NCBI RefSeq assembly: GCF_033807715.1
Contig: NC_084596.1
Span: 31,194,879-31,258,878, forward strand
DNA length: 64,000 bases
Direction: 5' to 3'
Origin: Cololabis saira
Lineage: Eukaryota; Chordata; Actinopteri; Beloniformes; Belonidae
Shown: positions 24,000 through 37,040 of the stretch, piece after piece
Layout: each line of letters opens with the position of its first letter
How positions within the stretch are numbered: the stretch's first letter is position 1
The notes under the pieces: model-generated
What the model was told of the DNA's origin: nothing
What the model saw: only the letters and a program-made list of their open reading frames with translations
The model's database searches: none
Program-made: the position numbers and the translations under genes

Positions 24000-24880
24000 G
24001 TGTATTAACACAGTGCTAAAAGGGAAAGACCTAAGCCAAGGAGTTAGACAAACATCAGTCGGAAAAGAGTATACAAACATTTCCAAGCAATTTGGAGTTC
24101 AACAGTCTACAGTGAAAAAAAGAAGGTATCTCAGACCTTACAGACTTCTCTGAACATTTTAAATATAAAGTCCATGACTGCACAAGAAATCTGAAAAAAG
24201 GTTTCTTTGTCTAAAAACGGCATAGAAGTTGGACTGAGGTTCACCAAACTGCATCTTAGCAAACCATAAGACTTGTGTTTCTAGAACAAAGGCCTGTGGA
24301 CAGATGAGATCCAGATGTGGCTACTTAGCCTTAATGCACGATGCCGTGTTTTGTGAAAACCATATTTCAGCAGAAACTCCTTACTGACAAACGCTGTAAG
24401 GTAGTGGTGAGGACTTGGGCCTTTTGCAGTCACACAACCCGGACACTTTGCAGTCACGAGCCACTCTTGAACTCCTTTGCATACCAGGGTGTTATTGAGG
24501 GGAACATGTCGCCTTCTGTTCAACAGCTTAAACTTGGTTGAAACCGAGTCAAACAACAGGACAATGATCTGTAGCACACCAGCAAAGCTACATCAGAATG
24601 GCGGAAGCATAAAATATTTTTTTTTTCTGAATGTTCCAGTCAAAGCCCATTCTTGAAATCAATTCAACTGTGTATCTTATGAGAGTTGTGCATGAGCAAA
24701 TGTCCAAAGCATCAATGAATGAAGAAAAGTTGTGTGAAAATTCCTCCACAACATTGCAAGAGTCTGATAAAGCCATACAGGAAATAATTATTGTGAGTTT
24801 TTGATGCTAAACAGGATCTAGATCCTACTGAATTGTGCTGGATACTTTGTATTGCTCACAAGTCTTTTTTTCTATTATTG
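24000..24880 (+). mobile_element. Decayed Tc1-like transposon
   Basis: Translated scraps follow a Tc1-type transposase: an HTH-like [13 protein letters not shown] (about 24085-24125), then 'caggacaatgat...agcacaccagcaaagctacatcagaatgg', the segment around the second catalytic Asp, then 'ttgcaagagtctgataaagccatacaggaaa' typical of the C-terminal end. Many stops and frameshifts are present and the terminal repeats are not clear, so it is an old relic. Confidence 0.6.
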
Positions 24881-25011
24881 GCTTCATATTTGTTGAATAA
24901 ATTGTGAAATAAGCTGGTCTTTGTCTGAGACTAGTTGCATTTCACTTGCAGCATCTGAATGCCAGTCCAATGACTACAAGAGATTGTGAGCAAGTGTGGT
25001 CACCTCTAACA

Positions 25012-25400
25012 TAACATTTTGGACATGCTTTTATCCAACGCAACTTACAAAAGAGGATTACAATATCAAGCCACAGTAACACAGTAAATTGCACAGTAAG
25101 TGCAGTCAAGTTTGCATTAAAATAAATGCAGGTAACTTGTTCCACCATTGAGAAACCTCTTGAGAGAACAGTCTCAGCTGAGATCACCTTGGAAACTGAT
25201 CCCATTAATGATTACTTAACACAGTGTTGTGTTACAAGTTCATTATCACTGTGTTAAGATCTATGTGTTACAAAGAAGCCGACTGGTTGGACTCAAACCC
25301 ACAACCTTTAAATCCTTCTCCTGTGTTAACCCAGAGGTCCAATGTGCTATCCATTGTGCAACAGAGCAGAAACGAATACTTCACGAGTATAAATCAGAAC
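25012..25400. repeat. Unclassified dispersed repeat with tRNA-like segment
   Basis: The first part contains 'cattttggacatgcttttatccaacgcaacttac', which I know as a widespread fish repeat. The second part (25280-25375) has 'ggactcaaacccacaacc...gtgctatccattgtgcaacag', resembling a reversed B box and A box of a degenerate tRNA-derived unit. I do not see a functional tRNA fold. Confidence 0.5.
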
Positions 25401-28400
25401 AGCTGCACTTCCCTGACAGACCACTTGGGGCTGAGTCCAAAAGAGAACTAATTTACCCTTGAACCCATTTTAAAATGTCCAACTTTGCAGCAGCCTTGTC
25501 CGACTGGAACAGGTCAACCCTACAAACGGCAGGGTGAGCGACGACGGGTCACAGTGGAGCACTGCTAGTCATCGTTTCAGCTCTGTCAGCACTTGATTTG
25601 GATGTCGTTTTTGGTAGCCATGTTTGAAATGAAGATGTTTGGAGAAATTTGATGACAATGAATGTAAAGTAATATTAATTGTATCATAGGTTAGCCTAAA
25701 CTAAGTCTGCCAAGCTATAATAGCTGCCGTGGCTGAAATAAGGTTCCAGATGGCTTTTAAGGTCTGCTTGTTCAGTTGGCTTGCAAATTAGTGCCACACG
25801 GGAAAAAGTACCGGCCATTAAACCTATAGGTGACATCATAGGAGGTTTGTCCAGTTCTTCCTATACAATGTATGCTCTTGACACAATGCCAGTCAGCAAT
25901 GATATAAAAGGAAAAAAAATGGTGTTCATCAATTTGGCACGGATTATAGATCATATTTATACAAACTGGAGTCCATTATTTATCAGTGACAAATAATTTT
26001 TACAACTGGAAAACATTCAAGACAGCTGTCAATCTTTCCAGGAATGGATGTGCACTCAATCCACTCCACCACATCACATCATTGCAATGCTCAGACAGAC
26101 CGACATCTGAGTCTCATTTGATTGTTAGATAATAAAGTTCAAAACACTATTGAAAGGTTGCTGCAAATAAAGTCCTCTTCTGTCTTAAAAAAATCAGAGC
26201 ACTAAAAAAGAAAAAAAAAAGAAAAGTGGGCATAATATTAATGTATTAGTGTCTAAGAGCAGAAAAAGCATAGTCGTGGACATTCTTCTTCTGTATATAC
26301 AAATGTAGTTTGACAGGCACAGAGCTGTGATGAGTGAAAGATGAATCATCTCTACATACTCATAGCTGCTCAACACATGCTCGGTGGTGTAGTCACTGTC
26401 TGATGTTTTTCTCTTATGAGAAAAGTTTGCTTCTGTCAGACACTGTGATAGACTCATATCTATATGCATGAGCCTTTTTTGCACATCCATGCTTCTAAGA
26501 TGAATTAAGCATCATTGTTGCTAATTACACGCCCCTGTGTTATGTCTGGCAGGCATTGGATTTGGAGTGCAAAAGAACAATGCCTTGGATCTTTTTTTTT
26601 TCATTTTAAAAGCTGAAATTCCTGATTTTACTCAATAGACCTGCATTAGGTATAGGCTATTGTTTTGTTGTGCACAATTCAAACATAATGTTTTTGCAAC
26701 TTCTCTCTTTTATTTTTTGTGATTATTATGAAGAGAAAAACACAAAAAAAACAGTCACAACAAAGGCTTTTTTAGTATACTCCAAAATGCATATTCAAAT
26801 ACAATAGTTTTTTTCTTAAAAGGAATGAGATTCAAACCAGAGCAGAAGAAGTGAGACCAAATCAAATGTCACCAAAATGGAAATTTTATTTAAGAATCTT
26901 TGCCAGCTTATGGATCTCTCCATCTTTGAAAAAACAAACAAACAGATCAATGTTTTTCAGCTAAACAGGATGTTTGGTACTATGGAGGAAAATCTATCTA
27001 ATGCAAACCTTTTCATTAGTTTCGAGAATCGCTTATAATGAACAGCGATAGGAACAGAATGCAAGACCAGGGTTGGCTTGTACTGGAGACCTTTGTGTTG
27101 CAAATGTTCTGTGTTCACCGAAACCAGCTGGATTCTGCTTTGCAAGGCGCTAAGGGATCGGCAAGCCCTCTGAGGAACTGAGGGCCCGCACCCTGCCCTC
27201 AGCCTTAGTGCCTTGAAAGAGTTAATTTTCTTAGATACTGTCCAGAAAAGAGTGTAGGTCATTTGTTCTAGCAGAAGACGTCGCATTAACTTGTTTTAAA
27301 CCAAATCATGACGTCGTCCTAATCCTAACCACGTACTTTGACTCCTGAATTTAGAAAAGTAACATTAGATCCTACAGCTAAACCTAAAAGTGTGATGTCC
27401 TAACCAAGAGGTGCAGCTGTGCTGTCTAAACCGTAGGAAACAGTAAGACAGCAAATGAAACTGTCAGAGAATTAATCAAAAGAGGGAGCGAAAAAGACCT
27501 GCGTTATTTGATTAATGTGTGATGTAACACGTTGAAAATGCTCACACATGATGTAATTCAGAGGCATGTTGAACTTATGGACTTAGGATCTTGAAATGTC
27601 TGGGGTTTTAGTCCTGATGTCTTTGAAAATTCCATTTGACATTTTGCTTCATTTAAAGTTATTTAAATGTTAAATGGCAATGTCTTTTATTACTCAATTA
27701 ACAAATAGGCTGGCTTTAACAACTTGACATGAAATTAGCCAATCTGAGTACAGCCAGTCATCCTTTATCAGTCACAATTAACAAAGAAGTAAAACACAAA
27801 AAAGAAAATGGAGCTTCAACACTAATCTGATAAGCATATGATAAGTTGCATTTTTTAACGCTTTGTTCAGTATTGAAAGTGACAAACTCATGTCTCAGAG
27901 TTTCTGCGTGGATTGTGTGAGAGGCTTGTTTTTTGAACTGTGGTGGTCTGTGTCTTCACTGATTTCCCATCTTCAACTGTCCAGTTCTGATGGTGTCCCA
28001 TCTGTCTGCTGCGCTCTTCATCTCGTCTGCTCCTCCTGTTCTTTTCTCTTCTCTCCAGTCTCGCTCATGAAAATGTTATAATCATATGGCAACCAAAATA
28101 TAACAAACATTTCTCTTTAAAAAAAAAATTAAAAATAAAACTCTGAAATTGGTCCAATTCCTAAAAGAGGGTGTCATTTATGATTTTTCACTTAACCAAG
28201 CTTTTGAATAACAGGTGTTTCTTAAAATAAGCGTATTGCATTATTCATTTTAATCATGTTTCACTTGTTTAATTGTGAGTATGAGATATTTTTAAATTAT
28301 TTGGCTCTCAATTCCATCCATTCATTTGCTAAAACACATGTTTTCCTGATTGAAATAAAGTCTTACTAACAGCTATATTTATTTGAAAATGGGTGTCTTT

Positions 28401-30770
28401 GCGGTAATGTGTTTTTTATTATTATTATTGCAGAGGACATTTAAAAACAGTCTGGATAAAGATTTATTCTCTTCATCAACCTAGTTAGATAGCAGATGAA
28501 GTGCAGACTGCAGTTATAGTAACAAAAAACAAAGTCTCATCGACTTGCTTCGAAAAACTTTTAAATATTTCTAAATTGGATTGGGTATTTAAAATACAGA
28601 TGAAATTGAAACACAGCAATCCTCCATTGATCAGAAAACGTACAATATTATCCCAAAAACTCAAATCCAGAAAAGGTCATACACAATCAAAAACACAATG
28701 ACCCTCAGTGATTTTTACATTCTCTTATAATAAAATTGTTTTACATACAGTATGAACCAAAGATATTTCATGTTTTTTTTTCGTTTTTTTTTCCAGTATT
28801 ATACAGTAGATTAAGTTTTGCTCTTCAGACCAGCAAAAAAAATTACCAATTAAGTTGGAATGGGGCAGTAGCAAGCAGCGAATAGATTAATCAAATAGCT
28901 CATGGATTTTATGGAGTGTAGTTTTTAAGATTATTTTTCAGAGCTCTAGCTCATATATTTGGGTGAAATGGAAGAACAAATAAGCCTGGCAATTATAGTT
29001 GGAACGCTCTCACTTTAAATCAGTCCCCACCAGTTACCACCTATATTAGCTTAGTTTCGCTCATGCAAATCTATGATGCTAACTATTGAGACCTTACATT
29101 CATCCTAATGGAATCTGTCCATCTATTCTTGCTTCCGATGTTCTTTTAGTAGCAACATCCAAAGCGAGTACTGTTGGAGCTCCTGGCAAAGGTGGTTCCC
29201 ACCAGCTGCTCTATCTTAGCAACCTCCGCCCAAGGACCTTACGGGCCAACCCAGTCTCTGACCCCCTGGTTACAGTCTATTACAATTAACAACACAGCAA
29301 TCCATACCATAAGAAGATCATTTTGTTGATTTCTGCTGTGAAAATAGACATTTTAAAATGAAGGTCAGTGGAAAGTGACTCACTTTTGGAGCCCCTAGTG
29401 GTCATTAAATGTATTGCACTTTGACGCTGAATTCAGCTTTAAAACCAGATGTTGCCCCACTATTCAAAACACATGTATGCTATGGACCAAAGAAACTTAC
29501 GTTATGCAGCAATGTATGCTTATCTTGAACACAGATATGGACACTAATTCAGAAGACAAGTATAGGATTTTCATGGGGTTTGTGAGATAGAAAACCCTTT
29601 TACAATACATTATCCTCAATTTTAAAATGCCCCAAGACAATTGAGTTATTTTACTTGTAATTTTTTTTTCAGACCTCTGGCAATCCACATATGTGGACAC
29701 ATGCTGAGTTGTCTACACCATAATATTTGATTATGCTTAAGGGGGGCCGAAGCGACAAAACATAAAAATTCCAAACAACAGCTCTGGTTTTAAGAGATTA
29801 ACATTCATCATGTAGTCAGTTTTCCTCATTATTTGATCTGTAAAATGTCAGCAAAGGGGGATATTGGGGGGAAATGTCAAGCTATGCAAGGTCTGAACTG
29901 ATGTAATTAGGGGTTTTGATTTTTGTTTCACTTTTTTGTTCAGCAGAAAGCTAAAATCCCAGAGCAGGTTTATATTATCATGAAGTGAAACGCAGAGAAA
30001 GCATCAGAATGTTTGGCATTTTTGCTCACCAATGTAGCTCTGGGGAAAAACATTTAAGAAATACCAGTGAGCACCTCGTATGCAGTGGATGGTATGAGCA
30101 TAACAGAGGGGCGTGCACGGCGTTGGTGCCTCAGTATCATAGACATTAAGCACACCCAGTGGAAAAGGCCCAGTGGCACGCTGCCAATTCCACACTGGGG
30201 CACAGCTGGCACTCGATATGGGTATATGCACTCCTCCGTTAGGTGGAACACTCACACAATCGCACACATGAATGTATGCCTGTGAATGACCTTGTTGCAA
30301 GGAGATTCAGTAAGAGCAACTTATCAATCTTTCTATACTGGATATTACGAGACATCGATCAGCACCGCGAGTCCAGCCACCGTACGCTGATTGATGTGAG
30401 TTCAGAGCGCCAAAGTCCTCGGAAGTAGCACCTTCTAGAACGACATGTACGCACACTGATACACGTGCAAACATTTCACCTGATATATGTGAGACATAGC
30501 ACTGAGCATGTGTTCACACTAATGCAAGCAAGTGTGCACTTGGAAGAGCACGTACTGTACACCAACACAGCACAAATACAAATGTGGAGCCATGCAAATG
30601 TTAAACAGAAATTAAATATAAACCAAACAAACAACAATAAAAAGTAGTCCCATCATCAATGGCTGCCCCTCCACCCCCCACCCCCAATATGCCTCATCTG
30701 GCCTGCCGATCGTTCTGGGCCAGTGCACACCCTCACACACACACAAACACACCAGCATATGAAGAGTCAA
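25400..30770. other. Neurod6-pde1c intergenic DNA, no genes found
   Basis: AT-rich unique DNA with many short A/T runs. ORFs up to 109 codons (for example the minus strand at 26957-27286) have no recognisable domain or splice context. I looked for coding exons of ITPRID1, which lies between these genes in human, and saw none. A reverse CTCF-like core GCCCCTAGTGGTC is at about 29391-29403. Confidence 0.5.
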
Positions 30771-30795
30771 ACTCCCCATCTCAGACTAATCAGTT

Positions 30796-30870
30796 GACTG
30801 CACTAATTGCAAATGCAAATATGCAAATTTATATTAATTAATTACTCCACTAATTAGTTCTCTTGTCTTT
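30796..30870. promoter_or_regulatory. Candidate enhancer: tandem POU octamers and homeodomain sites
   Basis: Two perfect octamers ATGCAAAT lie head to tail at 30813-30820 and 30821-30828, preceded by an overlapping TTGCAAAT (30807-30814). TTAATTAATTA (about 30834-30844) and CTAATTAG (about 30850-30857) follow, and GACTAATCAG precedes them. Such a dense set suits POU3F/POU2F and homeobox factors active in the nervous system. It lies about 8.6 kb upstream of neurod6 and about 20 kb downstream of pde1c. Function is inferred from motifs only. Confidence 0.4.
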
Positions 30871-32185
30871 TCAGGTAATAAATCATGGTGTGGTTGAGAG
30901 AGAACGAGACACAGTGGTTGTCTTTTGTCTGAGAAAATCCTTGTCTCAGGTTTGAATCTGATCCTCTGATGTTTTCAGGACAGATTTCATCAAACTGTCA
31001 TCCTCTGAGACGCCTTCACTTTAGCAGTTTTTAAAATCCCCACTTTTACCTTAGTTAATTATTGTAATTTCCAATTCATGTGTTATTCTTAAAGGGTGGA
31101 AGTATTGTAATTTGAGAGGTATAACAAATAGCAGAGGATGGTAAATCAGGGAGTCTGGCTGACAGTTCTTGCCTGTCAGCTCTTTTAATTATCACATTAT
31201 CAGCTTTTATAGGCACAGTGTGTGGTGCAGAACTGCAAATGAAGGTACCACACATTGCACGCTGAGTCTCAAGCATTTCTCAATTGATGTCAGCAGTTAG
31301 AAGGAATTGTGTCTGGGCGATGAGTACAAGGTGAAGTGGTTAAGAAGAGGGTAACGGTGTGGTAATACAGCAGGATTTTGTGCGACGTTTAATTTAGTCA
31401 CATCTTGCAGGTTATGTCTTTAGAGAAACCTTGGGAAGCAGGTTTTTTTTTTTTTTTTAAAACTGACACTGACTCCTTAATGAGCCCTGTAATGTTAGTT
31501 TTCTCATTGACAACTCTCACTATTTATGTTGCATTGCTTTGCGCTGAGCTCCATGTGCAATTAAGCAAATAGTACGCACAAAGGCTAAATGAAGAAGTGC
31601 TTACACGTTGGCACATACAAGAGCAAGCCATTTATTCTGAGTACTTGTTGATACACTTGAACACTTCAACCGTTGATAATAATCTCAGTCTTGTTATCGT
31701 CCCACTAAGCTGTTGTTGGATGATTTATTGTCTCTGGCATTTTTAGTAACACCTCAGGCACACATGGTTTTCATTTTCTTTCATTTAATAATGTAGTATA
31801 TTGCTTTTTGTGCATCTACAGAGTAAAAAGTTAGCACTGAATGGAATTTTTTGGGTGTTCCTTAATTGCTTGAAAAGCGTTGTCTGGAGTCCAGCCCTCG
31901 TTTCCTTTACTCAGTGATGTCACCATTTTTGTAATGCCTGCCTTGTGGCACATTTGGCACGGCACAAATAAAGATGGAGCAGCTGTCTTGCACTTGGAGA
32001 TTATTTACCAGTTGGAAGAGACATGAAAGAAAGACAAGAGTTAAAACAACAATACACGATTTGCTTCATCAATGTGCAGCATGAGGAAGAGCATGTGTTT
32101 CTAACATTAAACTGTAACAGTAAACTGCCAAAGTAATGGTATGAATTTGTTAATAATCTTTAGTTGCACTCTTTCAATCAATTAA
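30870..32185. other. Intergenic DNA, nothing certain
   Basis: Unique sequence without coding signals. A T run is at 31443-31458. Parts around 31100-31290 and 31480-31620 look balanced and non-repetitive and could include further conserved elements, but no specific motif cluster stands out. Confidence 0.4.
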
Positions 32186-32189
32186 TCAA

Positions 32190-32236
32190 ACAAACTTTAT
32201 TTATAAAGCACTTTTCATACAAAAATGTAGCACAAA

Positions 32237-32303
<67 letters not shown>

Positions 32304-32325
32304 TACACACACACACACATAAAGT
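32190..32325. repeat. Dispersed repeat start plus (AT)n-(AC)n microsatellite
   Basis: 'tcaatcaattaatcaaacaaactttatttataaagcactttt' is the start of a common fish repeat. It breaks into an AT run (32239-32289) and an AC run (to 32320) with one AT interruption. Confidence 0.8.
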
Positions 32326-32529
32326 GAGTGGGATATACCGTATATCAATAGTTAGATCATTTTCAGCTATTGTTTAAAGAATGAATGAAAGAAATGTTTA
32401 TTACACATGATTTTTCATTACTTCCACTAATTTTGTGTAGAGACAAGAAAAAAACAGAGGGAATAACACACCTCAACCTCCCTGGTAAGGCCTATGAAGG
32501 TGTACTGGAGAGGGCCCAACTGATAGTCA

Positions 32530-33475
32530 AACCTCGATTCTCAAGAAACAAGTGATATCCTGTATCAGACTGATGCAGAAAAAACTGATCCATGCATTTG
32601 TCACTTCAGTATTCGACTATTGTCATTCTTTATCATTGGGTTGTCCTAAAAATTCTCTAAAAACCTGCAGCTCATCCAAAATGCTGCAGCCAGGGTTCTG
32701 GCGAGAACAGAAGGGGTCATATTTCCCAAGTTTTAGCTTCTCTTTATTGGCTACCTAAATAAATTCAGTATAGAATTTAAAATTCTTCTCCTCATAAACT
32801 TCACATATAAACTTCATAATGACCAAGCGCCATCATATCTTACCTTATAGTTCAATATATTCTAAGCAGTCCACTTTACTCTTAGACAGCATGTTTACTA
32901 GAGTTTCTAAAAGTAGAACAGGGAGTACAACCTTCAGTTATCAGGCCCCTCTCCTCTGGAACAAGCTGCCAGTTTGTGTTCAGCAAGCAGACACCCTCTC
33001 TACCTTTAAGATTAAGCTTGAAACCGTCATTTCTACAACCTACATTTCATGCTTATAAGCCTAGACTGCTGGTGGATCTCCCATGATGCACCTCTCCTCA
33101 CTCTGCTCTGTTCAACTCCAATTCTATTTATGACAGTATTGTTGGTGTTATTATCCTGCGCTCCTTCTTCCCAGCAGGTGCTCCCTGATCTGTTGTTGTT
33201 GCTGTTCTCTCCTGTTTCCTGTCCTCTCAACCCCCAACTGGTTGAAGCAGATGCCTGCTCTTCCTGACTCTGGTTCTTCCAGAGGTTTCCTCCTGTTAAA
33301 GGGGAGTTTTTCCTTTCAACAGTTTCCCAGTGCTTGCTCGGAATGGGGGATTGTGTCCAAGAAAGGTTTAGATGCAATCTGTTGGTTTCCTTAGTGAAGA
33401 AATAGTTATTATTGTGATTTTCTGGGTGGGATGGGGGGGCTTGTAATTGTAATAATTGTGAAGTGTATTGAATTG
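32530..33475 (+). mobile_element. L2-like LINE 3' end, decayed
   Basis: Plus-strand frames give LIHAFVTSVFDYCHSL, then [30 protein letters not shown] and SGPSPLEQAASLCSASRHPL, the ordered C-terminal signature of an L2-type reverse transcriptase. It has stops and frameshifts (for example near 32730 and 32850). A 3' UTR follows, with 'ttcttccagaggtttcctcctgtta', 'ggggagtttttcctttc' and an ATTGAATTGAA-type end at about 33470. Confidence 0.75.
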
Positions 33476-33489
33476 AAATGAACTGAATT

Positions 33490-33955
33490 GAATAATGCAG
33501 GTTTTGTTTTGGCCATGGAATGCTTGAGCAGCTCTATATCCTTGCCTGGGTTCTAATAAAGGCATTTGAGTTTTGCCAGCAGGTCCACATGTGCTTTGTG
33601 GACTTGGAGAAGCCATTTGATCAATTCACTCAGGGAGTATAAGGTACTGGGTCTGTTGGTATGGGCTTTTCAGTTCTTATACAAATGAAGCACGAGTTTG
33701 GTTTACATTGCCAGTAGTAAGTCGGACGAGTTTCTGGTCACAGTTGGACTCTATGACATTGCTTATAACTTTCATGAACAGAATTTCTAGGCCCAGAGAG
33801 GAGCAGAGGGGATCTGTTTTGATCAAAACTATGCTTCTGCTTTTTGTAGGTGATGTGGTCTTGTTGGCTTCACCAGGCTATGATCTTCATCTTGCACTAA
33901 AGCGGTTCACAGCTGTGTGAAGTGGCAGGAATGAAAATCTGCTCCAAAAGATTCA
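33490..33955 (+). mobile_element. Rex3/RTE LINE fragment, reverse transcriptase core
   Basis: In shifting frames one reads LEQLYILAWVL, then QQVHMCFVDLEK and FDQFTQGV (polymerase motif A region), a diverged 'FTLPVVSRTSFWSQL' region, FMNRISRPREEQRGS, and then VGDVVLLASPGYDLHLALKRF. In the last one the catalytic ADD is changed to GDD. The fragment is inserted directly after the L2-like LINE tail and is cut off by the next repeat at about 33955. Confidence 0.7.
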
Positions 33956-33984
33956 GATTCGGATTCAGACGACTTTATCAATCC

Positions 33985-34250
33985 TTTTGGGAGGTTCCCT
34001 CAGGGAAATTGACAAGCGAGTGTATGAATTTAGACCGGACTTTTCGTGAAATATAACCAAACTTTGGAGTGTTTCTGCCTCAACGCCATGTTGGAAACAT
34101 TCTGAACCAAAATACAAAAGTGTGTACATGACATCATCATACGATTGCGTCAGACCTTGGCAGAACCTATAAAAGGAATCGTTAGGCAGGTGGATTAACG
34201 ATTCCACGGAATCTAACTACTGGGAGCCAGTTCTCGATTCCCATCCCTAG
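33985..34250 (-). mobile_element. 5' end of a BED-type hAT transposon
   Basis: On the minus strand it begins with CTAGGGATGGGAATCG, a typical fish hAT end with the 'gagaac' follow-up. After about 90 bp it reads MALRQKHSKVWLYFTKSP (start near 34090), the beginning of a BED zinc-finger transposase. The frame ends within a few codons. The rest of the element is missing: a repeat starting 'agattcagattcggattcagac' (about 33948-34010) lies at the break. No target duplication could be assigned. Confidence 0.6.
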
Positions 34251-34259
34251 TGCACGATT

Positions 34260-37035
34260 AATAGATGTTCTTGAGGGTCAGGCTTCAGCAGGGCCCTGTG
34301 ACCCTAATTGTGAGTGCACTGTATAAAACAAACAAACAAAACAAAAAATGATTCTCTCCATGCACAGCCCTGGCTCTGGAAACTGGAACTAGACAAAGTG
34401 GAGGCAGCCTGCTCCACAAACCTTAAAAAGTTGCTCCAGGGAATCGCTGATGGAGGGACGATTCATGCTTGTGATGGGGTGCGTTTCCTCAGGGACCACC
34501 GGAGGGAGGGGGAGAGAGGCGCTAACTTTCTGCATTTTCTTTAGGTTGAAATATCAACAAAAAAGATGTCATCCAGAAATCACTTACCCAGCCTTTATGC
34601 CAAGGTTTCTGTTCTCTTCTATACAAGAATATTTGTGTTGATTCCTCCCTCACCTGGACAATTGAAGATATTTCAGAGCTGGATCAAACTTGATGGTTTC
34701 TTGGCTTGGAGAAATAACTTATATTATTATATAGATAATTCATAAAACATATTTTAAGTAACTCAAATATTTTACATTTTTCTTGAAAAATCAGCTGCTT
34801 TATAAACACACAATTTACACAATGTATCAAATAGTTTGAGTTATTTTTCAGATTGTGATTTAAACAAAACCCTTTAAATAAAATATGAGGTCCCACACTG
34901 GTTAAAACTGACCTACCTTTATTGTCTGGGTTGGGTTCATTCGTCGAGTCATGTTTACTGACCATGACTGAGATCATGACTGAGATCCAAGTTGTTGGAG
35001 GCCATAACCATATACCAGATATAACACTGAAACCATAGAAAGAACTTACTGTAAAACCTCTCGGTGGATGGGTTTCCTGATGGGTTGAAGCATCATCCTT
35101 CCACCCACACGAGCCTCACATGCAACATGGTGGATGCACAAAGGAGGGCTGAGGATTGAGGGACTGATAACTAGAGGCTAAGTCCTGGACCAGTGTCCTC
35201 CAGCTGTGCTGTTCTACCCAATTAGAAACTCCATATGCTCCCCCACTCAGCTGCCGACTAGCTACACCTCCCACCCACGCAGCTGGAGCATTGTGTGCTC
35301 CTGTTTGTGTGTGTCTACGTGTTTTCTGTTGCTGCTGTCATCTGTTGACACAAACACTCTGGTGAGAGGTGAAGGGGAACTTTTTCCAGTGTCTATTTGA
35401 GTTTGGCTCCATGAGTTCCCACCTTTCAGCTATAAGCTCAGCTCACAGATTTCATTTTTGTAAAATGGACCACCATTGCAAATCTCTCAACTCACTTCCT
35501 CGTGCTCAAAATGACATAGATTACAACTGCTCCTTTGATGACAAGCATACAGGTATACAGAAGTGCTAATAGTATTAAAATATGTGCATATGAATAATGG
35601 ATATGTTTTTGAAAATGTATAATGTAAAGATGTTAGTCCTGTTTTCAGACAGAGACGGGATGCAGACGTGAAATGTTGCTGCAGGCGCCCGCTTCTCTTT
35701 CAAAGCACAATCTGTTCACACACATTCAAAGTGGCTGTGGCAATCTGTTGTGGTAGAACGCGCGACTTCCATGCCCAGAGAGTGATAAGATAAATAAAAA
35801 TGTGTCAGATTTCATATTTAAGTGAGAGTCACATCTTTACTTTTGTGTAAATATAGTATGATACGCATAACTGGACTATGAAACAGAAGAGGTGAGTCTG
35901 AAAGTGGAGACACATGATGTATTATTTCTTTCTTTACTGAGAAGAGTTTGTTTTTTTTAAAGTAAACTTTCCTGTTTTAGGGTGCCTTTTTGTCTTTTTG
36001 TGAACTTTTACACATTTTTCATGACAGGTCTTTTTTTCCCCAAATGTGCCGCTGCCAAGATTGACACATCTGAGATTTCATTTTCCCACGTAATTGACAC
36101 TTTCATGTAATTGTGCTGATATAATTTCTGTCTCCATCATCCCTTTTTTTCACCTCTACTCAATAGCGTTAAACCCTCCCTGACTGTTTCGTTTTCTGTT
36201 TTCCTCTGAGTTACACAAAGCACTTGGGACAATGCACTGGGACATAGATGAAATTGAACTCCATCTCCCCTGGATATGTTCTGAATCACTTTTTATTCTC
36301 TCTTTTGAAAGTGACATGAAAATACATTTGTATGCGAAATTAATTGTATTTTTTTTTTAATCATACGTAGTTACTTTTCTTCTTTGGTTGGGGCATATTC
36401 TTTGGACAGGACTTAGATAAACATACATAAAATGCAGTGTATTTGAATTCAAGTTACACTCTTAAAGTTTTGTTGCCTCATCAAAACCAAATACCATCTG
36501 AATAAAATGAAATGTAAAAAAGGAGAGTAACATTAAAGTTGATAGAGGATTTCTAATGTTTTGGGAACGCACCAATACAGGCAAGTACTCCAAAACAACA
36601 ATAACATGAAAATGATAATAATAGTCATTTTATAGCCTGTTAACCACAAGGTTTTGTTACGTGGAGTGAAATAAAATGTTTTTGAGTCCATCCTCCCTTT
36701 TTGTCTATTGTTAATATTAACAGAATGATCAAATAAGCTAGTTTTAAGTGTCAATCTGTTTCTTTCTTTTTGAATCGTGAAAGTTTAACTCAATGCGGTT
36801 CCTCTCATGACCGCCAGGGGGAGGCTCCAAGAGGCAGCTAGTTTCCTTTGAACCCAACTAATGAGAGACAAAAATACAACCTGGTTTGGTTTCCATACAT
36901 GTCCACCGTATGGGGGCATGAATTTTAAACACTCTCATCAGTTAGTGTTATAATAATTGCATCTCTTTTTTTTAAATGATCAGGTATGGGTATGGGCTAT
37001 GTTTGTTTGTTTGTTTTTCATCTTTTTTTAATCTT
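34260..37035. other. Intergenic DNA, nothing recognised
   Basis: No coding exon, RNA gene or complete element. A CTCF-like core CCGCCAGGGGGAGGC lies at 36811-36825. T-rich runs occur at 35950 and 36350. Confidence 0.5.
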
Positions 37036-37040
37036 CTTCT

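Noticed and set aside
26957..27286. 109-codon minus-strand ORF as a gene or exon
   Set aside because: No domain, no splice signals in the right places and ordinary intergenic composition.
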